Positions 37,110-45,855 of a stretch of DNA of 64,000 nt are shown in pieces. A program made the translations under genes and the position numbers. Below the pieces are notes generated by a model that saw only the letters and a list, made by a program, of their open reading frames with translations, had not been told where the DNA came from and did not search any database. Position 1 is the first letter of the stretch. Every line of letters begins with the position of its first letter. Location: positions 558,001 through 622,000 of the forward strand of contig NZ_JAETWB010000001.1 of assembly GCF_016773205.1 (NCBI RefSeq), written 5' to 3'. The DNA is from Belnapia arida (GTDB lineage Bacteria; Pseudomonadota; Alphaproteobacteria; Acetobacterales; Acetobacteraceae).

Positions 37110-38078
37110 CTATTCGATGCGGATGCCGGCCTGGCGGATGAGGGCGCCGTAGCGCTCGGCATCGCGGTTCAGCAGGGCGGCGGCCTCGGCGCTGGTGCCG
37201 CCGCCGGGAATGAAGCCGGCCTCGCGGATGCGGGGCCGCAGCACAGGGTCGGCGAGGGCGGTGCCGAGGGCGGCCGCCCAGCGGTCCCGGATCGGCGCCG
37301 GCAGCCCGGCGGGGCCCATCAGCATGTACCAGACATTGGCGTCGAAGCCGGGGAAGCCGCTCTCGGCGACGGTCGGCAGGTTAGGCAGCCAGTCGATGCG
37401 CTCGGGCATGGTCGTGGCCAGCGCACGGACCCGCTCGCCGCGGATATGCGGCAGGTAGGTCGGGAAGGTGTCGATGGCGAGGTCGATGCGCCCGGCGAGA
37501 ATCTCGTTCACCGCCTGACCGGTGCCACGGAAGGGCACATGGGTCATCTGGATGCCGGCGGCCATGGAAAGCAGTTCGGCCGCCAGGTGCTGCTGGGTGG
37601 CGACGCCGGAAGAGGAGTAGTTCAGCTTGCCGGGATTATCGCGGGCGCGGGCGATCAGCCCTGCCAGGTCGCGGGACGGGGAGGACAGCGGCACCACGGC
37701 AACCAGCGGGACGGTAGCGGCGAGGGCGATGGCCGTCTGGTCGCGATGGATGTCGAAGGGAGGCGGCGTCATCTGCGGCGGGACGACGGCGGACGCGCTG
37801 ACGGTGCTCATCAGCACGGTATGGCCATCCGGCGCGGCCCGGCTGTTGACCTGCGCGGCAATGGTGCCGCTGGCGCCTGGCCGGTTCTCTACGGCGATCG
37901 GGACGCCAAGCGCCTGTTGCAGGAGGGGGGCGACAAGGCGGGCGATGATGTCCGTGCCGCCGCCCGGGGCGAAGCCGACCAGGAGCGTGACGGAGCGGCT
38001 CGGCTCCCAGGCCGACTGGGCATGGACGAGCGAAGGCAGGACGAGCGGGGCAGCCAGCAGGCTGCGGCGGCTGGGCAT
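37110..38078 (-). CDS. Tripartite tricarboxylate transporter substrate-binding protein (Bug family)
   Basis: A 322-residue periplasmic binding protein. The signal peptide is SRRSLLAAPLVLPSLVHAQ. Then come the Bug hallmarks SVTLLVGFAPGGGTDIIARL, VENRPGASGTIAAQ, LNYSSSGVATQQHLAAELL and MTHVPFRGTGQAVNEILAGRIDLAID. Bug proteins bind carboxylates for TctAB permeases, but most of the large paralogue set in alpha- and betaproteobacteria are orphans like this one, with no tctA/tctB nearby. The start at 38078 is supported by GGAGG seven bases upstream. Ligand unknown. Confidence 0.9.
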   Translation of the reverse strand: MPSRRSLLAAPLVLPSLVHAQSAWEPSRSVTLLVGFAPGGGTDIIARLVAPLLQQALGVPIAVENRPGASGTIAAQVNSRAAPDGHTVLMSTVSASAVVPPQMTPPPFDIHRDQTAIALAATVPLVAVVPLSSPSRDLAGLIARARDNPGKLNYSSSGVATQQHLAAELLSMAAGIQMTHVPFRGTGQAVNEILAGRIDLAIDTFPTYLPHIRGERVRALATTMPERIDWLPNLPTVAESGFPGFDANVWYMLMGPAGLPAPIRDRWAAALGTALADPVLRPRIREAGFIPGGGTSAEAAALLNRDAERYGALIRQAGIRIE

Positions 38079-38140
38079 GACGAGTCCTCCAGGCTTTTGC
38101 AGCATGGATACCGCAGCCGGTGGGGGCCTGGATATGCCAA

Positions 38141-38168
38141 GGGCCGGCCCCCTCGCGGAGGCCGGCCC
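38141..38168 (-). terminator. Strong hairpin downstream of the Pro/Gly-rich exported protein gene
   Basis: A perfect nine-base-pair stem GGGCCGGCC/GGCCGGCCC with a ten-base loop lies 27 bases beyond the stop at 38195 on the minus strand, ahead of the Bug gene. No T run follows, so it may act with Rho or simply protect the 3' end. Confidence 0.45.
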
Positions 38169-38194
38169 CTGAGCGGTTCAGCCGAGGCGGTCGA

Positions 38195-38545
38195 TCAGCC
38201 GCCGCCGCCGCTCTGCGGGTTGTTGCTGGTACCGCCGCCGCCAGGGCCCGAGCCGGGACGGATGGCGCCACCCGGGGTCAGCGGGCTGCCGCCGGTGCCG
38301 GAGCCGAGGCCGGGCGGGTTGGCCATGCCCGGAGGCGGCGCACCGCGACCACTTGGCATCACGCCTCGATCGGCATTGCCGGGCGTGCCGGTGCCGGCGG
38401 TGACGCCGCCGCCGGGCTGCGGCAGCGTGCCTGGCGCGTTCGGCACGGCATTCGGGCTGGTGGTGCTGGTCTGGGCATGGGCGTCGACCATGCCGACCGT
38501 GGCCAGGCCGGCCAGGGCAGCGGTGATGATGGCGATGCGTCGCAT
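38195..38545 (-). CDS. Exported Pro/Gly-rich low-complexity protein
   Basis: A 116-residue protein. It has a clear signal peptide (MRRIAIITAALAGLATVGMV, then DAHAQ cleavage) followed by an entirely low-complexity mature chain rich in Gly, Pro, Asn, Ser and Thr, ending in a GGGG tail. No catalytic domain is visible. Such proteins are common in Acetobacteraceae and may be periplasmic linkers or surface-associated. The start at 38545 has an AAGGGAAAG site upstream. An inverted repeat (38562-38577) lies just ahead of it and a strong hairpin follows it, so it looks like a single-gene unit. Function unknown. Confidence 0.72.
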   Translation of the reverse strand: MRRIAIITAALAGLATVGMVDAHAQTSTTSPNAVPNAPGTLPQPGGGVTAGTGTPGNADRGVMPSGRGAPPPGMANPPGLGSGTGGSPLTPGGAIRPGSGPGGGGTSNNPQSGGGG

Positions 38546-38561
38546 GGGGCTTTCCCTTCTT

Positions 38562-38577
38562 GTGACGTGTGTGTCAC
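38562..38577 (-). promoter_or_regulatory. Inverted repeat GTGAC-N6-GTCAC upstream of the exported protein
   Basis: A perfect five-base dyad with a six-base spacer, 17 bases upstream of the ATG at 38545. The dyad resembles CRP/FNR-type half-sites (TGTGA/TCAC) but with altered spacing. Position next to the ribosome site fits a repressor operator. No partner is identified. Confidence 0.3.
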
Positions 38578-38632
38578 GGAGAGAGCGCAACTGCGGCGTC
38601 CCGGTTCATTTCACGGTGACGATATACGAAGC

Positions 38633-39409
38633 TTAGGTTCCGCTCCAGACGGCGGGGCGGCGGGCGAGGAAGCTCTCGACGCCCTCGTGGAAGTCGCGGC
38701 TGGTGAAGCACATGGTCACCAGATCGTCGCCATCGACCTGGCGGGCGGCGAGGCGGAGGCGGCGCATCGCCTCCTTGGTGGCGCGAAGCGTCAGCGGGGC
38801 ATGGCCGGCGATGGTGCGGGCAAGAGCCTCGGCGCGGGCCTGCAAGGCGGCGTGGTCGGGCAGGATCTCGGAGACGAGGCCGATCGCGCGCGCCTCCTCC
38901 GCCTCGACGAGGCGGGCGGTGTAGATGAGGTCGAGCACGCGCGCCGGGCCGATCAGCGCGGCAAGCCGGCCGTAATTCGCCATCGACAGGCAATTGCCGA
39001 GCGTCTTGGCGATGGGAAAGCCGATGCGGGCATTGCTGGCCGCGATGCGGAGGTCGCAGACCGCGGCGATGGCGGCGCCGCCGCCGGTCGCGGCGCCGGC
39101 GATGGCCGCGATGGTGGGCTTCGGGCATTCCTCGAGGGCGACCAGGACGCGGTCGATGCGTTCCTCATAGGCGAGCGCGTCCTCGGGCGTGCGGAATTCC
39201 TTGAACTGGGAGATGTCGGTGCCGGCGGCGAAGGCCTTCTCGCCCGCGCCGGTGATGACGATGGCCTTGAGGGAGGCGTCGTCGGCGGCGCCGAGGGCGA
39301 TCTCGCGCAGCCGCTCGTACATCGGGAAGGTCAGGGCGTTGCGGGCCTGCGGGCGGTTCAGCGTGACGAAGCCGATGCCGTCGCGGCGCTCGTAGAGCAG
39401 TTCATCCAT
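38633..39409 (-). CDS. Enoyl-CoA hydratase/isomerase family protein
   Basis: A 258-residue crotonase. Key parts are LNRPQARNALTF, the oxyanion-hole region GAGEKAFAAGTDISQFKE near residue 65, and AAIAGAATGGGAAIAAVCDLRIA near 100, whose glycines form the CoA-binding turn. The catalytic Glu positions of classical hydratases are not obvious, so the reaction (hydration, isomerisation or other) is open. The start at 39409 has GGGGAGG upstream; an in-frame ATG at 39466 adds a non-family leader. It is divergent from the CoA transferase with only 59 bases between, suggesting a shared control region for a CoA-thioester pathway. Confidence 0.87.
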   Translation of the reverse strand: MDELLYERRDGIGFVTLNRPQARNALTFPMYERLREIALGAADDASLKAIVITGAGEKAFAAGTDISQFKEFRTPEDALAYEERIDRVLVALEECPKPTIAAIAGAATGGGAAIAAVCDLRIAASNARIGFPIAKTLGNCLSMANYGRLAALIGPARVLDLIYTARLVEAEEARAIGLVSEILPDHAALQARAEALARTIAGHAPLTLRATKEAMRRLRLAARQVDGDDLVTMCFTSRDFHEGVESFLARRPAVWSGT

Positions 39410-39468
39410 GGACTTGCCTCCCCGGGGGTTCGGGGCAAGGTTAGCCGCATCGAGAGGAGCCTCCAACC

Positions 39469-40641
39469 ATGCTGCCGCTAGCGCGCTTCACCGTGCTCGA
39501 CCTTACCCGCGTCCGCTCCGGCCCGACCTGCGTGCGCCAGCTGGCCGACTGGGGGGCGAATGTCATCAAGATCGAGGCGCCGGACGAGATCGACACCGGC
39601 AAGGGCATGGGCGGGGAGCGGCATGGGCCGGACTTCCAGCATGTCCACCGCAACAAGCGCGGCGTCACGATCAACCTGAAGAATCCGGACGGGCTGGCGC
39701 TGTTCAAGCGCATGGTCGAGCGGGCCGATGTGGTGGTCGAGAATTACCGGCCGGACGTGAAGGACCGGCTCGGCATCGGCTACGAGGCCTTAGCGGCGGT
39801 CAACCCGCGCATCGTGCTGGGCTCCATCAGCGGCTTCGGGCAGACGGGCCCCTATGCCCGGCGGCCGGGCTTCGACCAGATCGCCCAGGGCATGGGCGGG
39901 CTGATGAGCGTGACCGGCCTGCCGGGACAGGGGCCGGTGCGCGTCGGCATCCCCGTGGCCGACCTGACGGCGGGGCTCTACACGGCGATCGGCATCCTGG
40001 TGGCGCTGCTGGAGCGGGAGCGGACCGGCCGCGGGCGCTGGGTGCATACCAGCCTGCTCGAGGCGATGATCGCCATGATGGACTTCCAGGCGACGCGCTG
40101 GACGATGAGGCAGGAGGTGCCGCAACAGGCGGGCAACGACCATCCGACCACGGTGCCGACGGGGCTGTTCCACACCAAGGACGGCATGATCAACCTCGCC
40201 GGCGGCGGGCAGGAGATGTGGCGGCGCATCGTCGAGACGCTCGGCATCGAGGAGGAGGCGAATGACCCGGATTTCGCCACCGACAAATCGCGTGCGGCCA
40301 ACCGCGGCAAGACCAATGCGCTGCTGCAGAAGCCGCTGCTGGAGGACACCTCCGCCAACTGGATCGAGCGGTTGAACAAGGCGGGCGTGCCGAGCGGGCC
40401 GGTCTATTCGATGGACCAGGTCTTCGCCGATCCGCAGGTGCGGCATCTCGGCATCGAATGGGCGGTGCAGCACCCGGCGCTCGGCGAGCTGAAGCTCGTC
40501 AGGGCGCCGATGAACCTCGCGGGCGTGGAACCGCCGCGCCGGCCGACGCCGGAGCGCGGCGAGCACACGGCCGAGGTGCTGGCGGAGTTCGGCATCGGCG
40601 AGGCGGAGCTGGCGGCCCTGCGCGCGAAGGGCGCGGTCTGA
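39469..40641 (+). CDS. CaiB/BaiF family CoA transferase
   Basis: A 390-residue family III CoA transferase. The N-terminus FTVLDLTRVRSGPTCVRQLADWGANVIKIE and the DFQHVHRNKRGVTINLKNP stretch are typical. The catalytic aspartate that forms the acyl-CoA anhydride should be D165 in VADLTAGLYTAIG. It moves CoA between carboxylic acids (formyl-CoA/oxalate, carnitine or succinyl donors). The stop overlaps the ATG of the enolase-superfamily gene, so both act on the same compound, possibly a hydroxy or sugar acid. AGAGGAG precedes the start. Confidence 0.9.
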   Translation: MLPLARFTVLDLTRVRSGPTCVRQLADWGANVIKIEAPDEIDTGKGMGGERHGPDFQHVHRNKRGVTINLKNPDGLALFKRMVERADVVVENYRPDVKDRLGIGYEALAAVNPRIVLGSISGFGQTGPYARRPGFDQIAQGMGGLMSVTGLPGQGPVRVGIPVADLTAGLYTAIGILVALLERERTGRGRWVHTSLLEAMIAMMDFQATRWTMRQEVPQQAGNDHPTTVPTGLFHTKDGMINLAGGGQEMWRRIVETLGIEEEANDPDFATDKSRAANRGKTNALLQKPLLEDTSANWIERLNKAGVPSGPVYSMDQVFADPQVRHLGIEWAVQHPALGELKLVRAPMNLAGVEPPRRPTPERGEHTAEVLAEFGIGEAELAALRAKGAV

Positions 40642-41819
40642 TGCGCATCGCCTCCGTCCGCGAGACCGTTGCGCCGATCAGCAGCGCCATCGCCAACGCC
40701 TATATCGACTTTTCGAAGATGACGGCCTCCATCGTCGCCGTGACCGTCGAGGATGGCGCGGGACGCAGCGCCACCGGCTATGGCTTCAACAGCAATGGGC
40801 GCTACGCCCAGCCGGGGCTGCTGCGCGAGCGCTTCATCCCGCGCCTGCTGGAGGCGCCGGAGGCGGCGCTCGTCCATGCCGATGGCGGGTTGGAGCCGGC
40901 GGGTGCCTGGGCGGCGATGATGCGGAACGAGAAGCCGGGCGGGCATGGCGACCGGAGCGTTGCGGTCGGCACGCTCGACATGGCGCTGTGGGATGCGGCG
41001 GCCAAGCTGAAAGGCGTCCCGCTCTGGCGGCTGTTGGCGGACCGCTACCGCGGCGGCGAGGCGGATGAGAGCGCCTGGATCTACGCGGCCGGCGGTTACT
41101 ACTACCCCGGCAAGGGCGAGGCGGCGCTGGTCGAGGAGATGCAGCGCTACCTCGACCTCGGCTATAGCGTCGTCAAGATGAAGATCGGCGGCGCGCCAGG
41201 GACGCCGCTGCGCGACGCGCTGAAGGAGGATGTCGGCCGCATCGACGCGGTGCTGAAGCTGCTGGGCGGCGACGGCTCGCGCCTCTGCGTCGATGTCAAC
41301 GGGCGCTTCGGCCTGCATGCGGCGTTGGCCTATGGTGCGGCGCTCGAGCCCTACCGGCTGCGCTGGTACGAGGAGCCGCTCGACCCGCTCGATTACGCGA
41401 CGCATGCGACACTGGCCGAGCATTACCGCGGGCCGATCGCGACCGGCGAGAACCTGTTCTCCATGCAGGATGCGCGCAACCTCATCCGCCATGGCGGGCT
41501 CAGGCCGGACCGCGACGTGCTGCAATTCGACCCGGTGCTCTCTTACGGGCTGGTCGAATACCTGCGGACGCTGGCGATGCTGCAGGAGCACGGCTGGTCC
41601 GCGCGGCGCTGCGTGCCGCATGGGGGGCACCAATTCGCGCTGAATATCGCCATCGGCCTCGGGCTCGGCGGCAATGAGAGCTATCCGGAAGTCTTCGCGC
41701 CCTTCGGTGGGTTTGCGGACAGCACGCCCGTCCAGGACAGCCGCATCCGCATGCCGGATGTGCCCGGCATCGGCTTCGAGGCGAAGGCCAATCTCTGGGC
41801 GGTGATGCGGGAGCTCTGA
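40641..41819 (+). CDS. Enolase-superfamily (mandelate racemase/muconate lactonizing-like) protein
   Basis: A 392-residue TIM-barrel enzyme. The capping domain is followed by the KxK pair K179/K181 in VVKMKIGG, metal ligands D218 in VDVNGRF, E244 in YEEPLDP and E270 in ATGEN with the usual 26-residue steps, and a late His in VPHGGHQFAL. These residues abstract an alpha proton from a carboxylate; members are racemases, dehydratases or cycloisomerases. KxK with a late His suggests a mandelate racemase or sugar-acid dehydratase subgroup, but the substrate is not readable. The ATG shares its last base region with the CoA-transferase TGA. Confidence 0.87.
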   Translation: MRIASVRETVAPISSAIANAYIDFSKMTASIVAVTVEDGAGRSATGYGFNSNGRYAQPGLLRERFIPRLLEAPEAALVHADGGLEPAGAWAAMMRNEKPGGHGDRSVAVGTLDMALWDAAAKLKGVPLWRLLADRYRGGEADESAWIYAAGGYYYPGKGEAALVEEMQRYLDLGYSVVKMKIGGAPGTPLRDALKEDVGRIDAVLKLLGGDGSRLCVDVNGRFGLHAALAYGAALEPYRLRWYEEPLDPLDYATHATLAEHYRGPIATGENLFSMQDARNLIRHGGLRPDRDVLQFDPVLSYGLVEYLRTLAMLQEHGWSARRCVPHGGHQFALNIAIGLGLGGNESYPEVFAPFGGFADSTPVQDSRIRMPDVPGIGFEAKANLWAVMREL

Positions 41820-41835
41820 GCCCCCGCATCCCGGG

Positions 41836-42864
41836 TCAGCGCCGGCTGAGGTCGACGAGGCCGGCGAAGCCTTCTTCGGAGCCGAAGGCGAGCACCGAGC
41901 CGCTGGCATTCCAGCCGAGGGCGGAGATGCCGCCACGGCCGGGGGGCGCCACCGGCACCACCTTGCCCGAGGCGATCTCGGCGATGAGGACGAGCCCGTC
42001 GGCGAAGCCGGCGGCCACGACCTCATGCTGCGGATGGCAGGCGACGGCGCTGCACAGCACGCCGTCGCCGCCGGCCAGCTCGGTCGGAGCCTTGCCCATC
42101 GGGCCGCCGCCGAAGAAGGGCCAGATGACGACGCTGTCGGCGCCGCTCGTCGCCAGCCAGCGGCCGCGGGCGGTGAAGCTGAGGAAGCGCGTCTTCGACG
42201 GATAGCCGGACATGCGCATGTGCTGGCTGTCGGTGAGGCGCCAGCCATGCAGCGCATTCTCCTGCATCGCCGTCACCACATGCGAGCCGTCCGGGCTGAA
42301 GGCGATGGCGGCGTGGCTGCCCTTCCAATCCAGCACGCGGGGCTTGTCCTCCTTCGCGGCGACGAACCAGAGGCTGGCCCCGTTGTAGTGGCTGGCGGCC
42401 ACGCGCTTGCCCTTCGCATCGAAGGCGATGCCGCCGACGGAGGTGGGATGCGTCAGCACCTTCAGCTTCTCGCCCTTGGCGTCGAACAGGTGCAGCTGCT
42501 TGCCGACCGAGGCGGCGCGGAGGCCGCCCTCATGCGCGGCGACATGCTCCACCCACTTCATCGCACCCAGCGCGGCGATCTCCGCGATTGTGCCATCGGC
42601 ACCGGTGCGGACCAGCCGGCCGTCGTCGCCGCCGGTGAGGAAGCCGTCCTTGGCATCGGCGACGAGCGAGAGCACGGCGCCGTCATGCGCCTCGGGCGTC
42701 AACCATTCGCCTTCGCCGGGCGGGGCGATGCGCAGCGTGCCGTCGCCAAGGCCGAAGCCACAAGCGCCGCTGCGGTCGAAGGCGAGGCCGACGACCCAGG
42801 CCCCAAGCTCCTGCGACCGGCCGCGGGCCGAGAGCAGGAAGTCGGCGTCATTGGTCTCGCTCAT
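41836..42864 (-). CDS. WD40-repeat protein coupled to the CobW-type GTPase
   Basis: A 342-residue soluble protein. The sequence reads as about seven degenerate WD40 blades, each with a GH/H-x(20-30)-W/D rhythm such as [38 protein letters not shown] and [18 protein letters not shown]. It has no signal peptide. The ATG overlaps the stop of the CobW gene upstream (ATGA), so the two are co-translated. The propeller may be a client or scaffold of the metallochaperone; this is inference. A short convergent gap of 16 bases separates it from the enolase-superfamily gene. Confidence 0.82.
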   Translation of the reverse strand: MSETNDADFLLSARGRSQELGAWVVGLAFDRSGACGFGLGDGTLRIAPPGEGEWLTPEAHDGAVLSLVADAKDGFLTGGDDGRLVRTGADGTIAEIAALGAMKWVEHVAAHEGGLRAASVGKQLHLFDAKGEKLKVLTHPTSVGGIAFDAKGKRVAASHYNGASLWFVAAKEDKPRVLDWKGSHAAIAFSPDGSHVVTAMQENALHGWRLTDSQHMRMSGYPSKTRFLSFTARGRWLATSGADSVVIWPFFGGGPMGKAPTELAGGDGVLCSAVACHPQHEVVAAGFADGLVLIAEIASGKVVPVAPPGRGGISALGWNASGSVLAFGSEEGFAGLVDLSRR

Positions 42865-43877
42865 ACCGGGCTCCAGCGGGCGACCTCGGCCTCTGCCTTG
42901 GCGCCGTCCTCGACCTGGCAGGCCTCGAAGCCGCGGCGAAGCATGGGGCGGTTCAGGTCGCGGCCGATGAAGACGATCTTGGAGCGGCGCGGGTCGCCTT
43001 CCTTCACCTGGCCGATATAGTCGCCATCGGCGATCATGTGGACGGCCTGGAAGGCGAAGCGGCGGTCCTCGCCGGCGTAGTAGAGGATGCCCTTGGTGCG
43101 CAGCAGGTCCTGGCCTTTCTGGGCGAGGAGCTGGGAGATCCAGGCGTTGAAGCGCTCCGGGTCGATCGGGCACGAGACCTCGAAGGAAACCGAGTTCACC
43201 GCCGAGTCATGCTCGTGCTCGTCCTCGCCGGAGAGGAAATCCGGCTCGCGCTCCAGGATGCGGGCGAGGTTGAAGGCGTCGCGCCCGATCACGCTGTCGA
43301 TCGGCACGTCGGACTTCGTGCTGCGGCGGATCTCGGCATAGGGGTTGATGGCGCGGATGCGGCGCTCGACCTCGGCGGCCTCCTCCGGCGTCACCAGGTC
43401 CATCTTGTTGAGCACGACGATATCGGCGAAGGCGATCTGCTCGGCCGCCTCGTGGCTGTCGTCGAGCCGGGCGGGCAGGTGCTTGGCGTCCACCACGGTG
43501 ACGATGGCGTCGAGCCGGGTCGCGCGCTTGACGTCCTCATCGGCGAAGAAGGTCTGGGCGACGGGGGCCGGGTTGGCGAGGCCGGTGGTCTCGACGATGA
43601 TGCCGTCGAATTTGCCGCGGCGCTTCATCAGCCCGTTGATGATGCGGATCAGGTCGCCGCGCACGGTGCAGCAGATGCAGCCGTTGTTCATCTCGAACAC
43701 TTCCTCATCGGTATCGACGACAAGGTCGTTGTCCACGCCGAGCTCGCCGAACTCGTTGATCACCACGGCGAATTTCCGGCCGTGGTTCTCGCTGAGGATG
43801 CGGTTCAGCAGGGTGGTCTTGCCGGCGCCGAGATAGCCGGTCAGCACGGTTACGGGGACGGGCAAGGCGTCGCTCAT
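42861..43877 (-). CDS. CobW/COG0523-family GTP-binding metallochaperone
   Basis: A 338-residue G3E GTPase. Walker A is at 14-21 (GYLGAGKT), the metal-binding CxCC is C67-I-C69-C70 in NNGCICCTV, the switch region carries ETTGLANP, and NKMDLV gives guanine specificity. A short acidic/His stretch (EDEHEHDS) links to the CobW C-terminal domain ([19 protein letters not shown]). Such proteins load Zn or Co onto target enzymes, often under zinc limitation. The start at 43877 is the first codon of family-like sequence. It is coupled to the WD40 gene. No Zur-like palindrome was recognised in the 298 bases upstream. Confidence 0.9.
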   Translation of the reverse strand: MSDALPVPVTVLTGYLGAGKTTLLNRILSENHGRKFAVVINEFGELGVDNDLVVDTDEEVFEMNNGCICCTVRGDLIRIINGLMKRRGKFDGIIVETTGLANPAPVAQTFFADEDVKRATRLDAIVTVVDAKHLPARLDDSHEAAEQIAFADIVVLNKMDLVTPEEAAEVERRIRAINPYAEIRRSTKSDVPIDSVIGRDAFNLARILEREPDFLSGEDEHEHDSAVNSVSFEVSCPIDPERFNAWISQLLAQKGQDLLRTKGILYYAGEDRRFAFQAVHMIADGDYIGQVKEGDPRRSKIVFIGRDLNRPMLRRGFEACQVEDGAKAEAEVARWSPV

Positions 43878-44175
43878 GGGGGGCTCCGCGGATAGGGATG
43901 AGTCGTGGCCGGGGAATATGGGGCGGCCGGGCGCGGAGGGCAAAGGGGGGCGGCCAGGCCGCGGGGGCGATGGCCCGGGGCGCGGACCGGGCGGCCGGAG
44001 AGGGAGCCGTTCCGGCCGAGCCATGATCGGAAGCCAGATCGCCGAGGCTGGGATGGTGGTCCGGCCAGCGGCCGAGCCGCCAACGGAAGCGGCGCCCGGC
44101 CTCGGTTCCGCCGCTCTCCCGGGAGCCGAGTTCGGGAGCTGGCCCCATGAGCAGAGGGCGGATGGCCGGGTTGGC
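43878..44175. other. Gene-poor 298-base gap upstream of the CobW gene
   Basis: Extremely GC-rich with G-runs and short dyads such as GCGGCC-A-GGCCGC around 43950-43965. No ORF with family character and no clear promoter was seen. It holds the CobW gene promoter and the tail of the broken DUF302 gene transcript. Confidence 0.4.
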
Positions 44176-44652
44176 CTAGCGCTGCACGGCGGTGGCGAGC
44201 AGGGCCTCGGCGCCCACGAGCTTGCCGGCCATGCCGGCGGGCAGCCCGTGCCGTCCTCCGAGCGCCTCGGCCGGGGTGTAGACGACGAGGGCCTTGCCGC
44301 CGGCTTCCTCGCGCACCAGCACCTTCAACGGCGGCTCCAGCGCGAAATCCGGCGCTGCGAGCATCAGTGGGGTGCCGCCGCGCGGGTTGCCGTAGACGAG
44401 GAGCGTGGTGGGCGGCATGTCGAGGCCCGCCGAGCGCGCCGCCTCCCGTTGGTCGATCGCGGCGAAGATCGTGAAGCCGCGGCCCTAGAGGGCGGCGCGC
44501 AGCCGCTGCATGATCTCGGCGAAGGAATGGGCGCTGTCGAGCTGCCCGGCTTCGGTCATGTCTTGCTCCCTGGTCGCCGCTGTCGTCGCCAGGCCTGCGG
44601 CGAGCACGAGGCCGCAGGCTATACGCCGCAGGATCGGCTGCCGCTGCCGCAT
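44176..44652 (-). pseudogene. DUF302 protein gene interrupted by an in-frame amber codon
   Basis: Read from the ATG at 44652, the frame encodes a signal-like N-terminus (RRIACGLVLAAGLATTAA), then HSFAEIMQRLRAAL, a TAG at 44485-44487, and continues in the same frame with GRGFTIFAAIDQREAARSAG and MPPTTLLVYGNPRGGTPLM to the true stop. The two halves together make one normal DUF302 domain of about 158 codons. There is no frameshift, only a single nonsense codon (one base from CAG, AAG or GAG). DUF302 has no firm function. It sits 26 bases after the alpha/beta hydrolase gene in the same direction. Confidence 0.8.
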
Positions 44653-44678
44653 GGCCCGCGCTCCGTCAGGCTCCGGCC

Positions 44679-45707
44679 TCAGCGCGGTGCGGCCTTGTGC
44701 GCGAGGAAGTTGCGGATGAGCGGAACCATGACATCGAGCTTGTCCTCCAGGGCGAAATGGCCGGTGTCGAGCAGGTGCACCTCGGCATCCGGCAGATCGC
44801 GGCGGTAGGGATGCGCCCCTTCGGCCGGGAAGATTTTGTCGTTTCCGCCCCACATGATGAGCGTCGGCGGCCGGCGCTCGCGGAACCAGGCCTGGACCTT
44901 CGGGTAGAGCGGCAGGTTGGTGCGGTAGTCGTAGAGGAGGTCGAGCTGGATGTCGGCATTGCCGGGCCGGTCCAGCAGCGCCTGGTCGTGCACCCAGTTG
45001 TCGGGCGAGATGCGGGACAGGTCGCGCACGCCGTCGGTGTACTGGAACTTCGTCGTCTCGAGCGTGACCAGGCCGCGCAGCGCGTTGCGGCGCTCAACCG
45101 ACCCGTCGGCCCAGTAGGCCTTGATCGGGTCCCAGAACTCGCGCAGCCCCTCGTCATAGGCATTGCCGTTCTGCACGATCAGCCCGGCGACGCGGTCGGG
45201 CCGGGCGAGGGCGAGGCGCCAGCCGACGGGCGCGCCGTAATCCATTACGTACATCACGCAGCGCCGCACGCCGAGGCGGTCGAGCAGGCCGCCGACGATC
45301 TCGCCAAAGCGGTCGAAGGTGTAGACGAAGCGCCCGCGGTCCGGCATGCCGCTCTGCCCGTAGCCCGGATAGTCCGGCGCGATGACGCGCCAGCGGTCCG
45401 CGAGGGCGGGGATGAGGTTGCGGAACATGTGCGAGGAGGTGGGGAAGCCGTGCAGCAGCAGCACGACCGGCGCATCGGCGGGCCCAGCCTCGCGGTAGAA
45501 GACCTCGACGCCATCGATCGATGCGGTGCGGTAGTGCGTGACCGGCATGCCGCCGCCCGCCGCCGGCCGGGCCTGGGCCGCCGCCTCGTCCGGCATGGCG
45601 AGGCCGGCCGCGACGGTGGCGCCGGCGAGAAGCATCGCCCGGCGCCCCTGTCCGGCGCCCCATGAATCTGACCTGTGCGGCCCCGCATCCGCGTCCTGCC
45701 TGCTCAT
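44679..45707 (-). CDS. Exported alpha/beta-fold hydrolase (haloalkane dehalogenase/epoxide hydrolase-like)
   Basis: A 342-residue hydrolase. A twin-arginine-like signal ([19 protein letters not shown]) ends near residue 45. The fold starts with [20 protein letters not shown] (oxyanion HGFP), the nucleophile elbow is an aspartate, D156 in VMDYGAPVG, the acid is the D of [11 protein letters not shown], and the base is the His of [10 protein letters not shown] near the C-terminus. An Asp nucleophile indicates dehalogenase or epoxide-hydrolase chemistry rather than esterase. The start at 45707 has GGAGGAC upstream. It is divergent from the large winged-helix regulator at 45856, its probable controller. 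Confidence 0.87.
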   Translation of the reverse strand: MSRQDADAGPHRSDSWGAGQGRRAMLLAGATVAAGLAMPDEAAAQARPAAGGGMPVTHYRTASIDGVEVFYREAGPADAPVVLLLHGFPTSSHMFRNLIPALADRWRVIAPDYPGYGQSGMPDRGRFVYTFDRFGEIVGGLLDRLGVRRCVMYVMDYGAPVGWRLALARPDRVAGLIVQNGNAYDEGLREFWDPIKAYWADGSVERRNALRGLVTLETTKFQYTDGVRDLSRISPDNWVHDQALLDRPGNADIQLDLLYDYRTNLPLYPKVQAWFRERRPPTLIMWGGNDKIFPAEGAHPYRRDLPDAEVHLLDTGHFALEDKLDVMVPLIRNFLAHKAAPR

Positions 45708-45774
45708 CCTGTCCTCCATTCGCTGGATACGGGGGAGGCTAGGGGCGGCGTCGGCCGAAATCCTTGCTGCAAAG

Positions 45775-45789
45775 CTGAACAAAACTGAA
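45775..45789 (+). promoter_or_regulatory. CTGAA direct repeat at 10-base spacing ahead of the winged-helix regulator
   Basis: CTGAA occurs at 45775-45779 and 45785-45789, in a short AT-rich island of the 148-base divergent gap between the hydrolase and the OmpR-type winged-helix regulator. Ten-base direct repeats are what this DNA-binding domain prefers, so this is a candidate operator controlling one or both genes. Confidence 0.3.
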
Positions 45790-45855
45790 GATGCGGCGCC
45801 GTCGGCGGGCTGCGTTGCCCGGGCGCCGGGTGTCTGACAATCCTGACGGAAGCTG

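Noticed and set aside
38617-38641. GGAAC with CGTC at 15 bases on the minus strand before the exported Pro/Gly-rich protein
   Set aside because: Spacing one short and -10 mismatched; the GGAAC lies in the last codons of the enoyl-CoA hydratase gene.
43038-43895. Plus-strand open frame opposite the CobW gene
   Set aside because: Asp/Gly/Val-rich shadow; the minus strand has Walker A, CxCC and NKxD.
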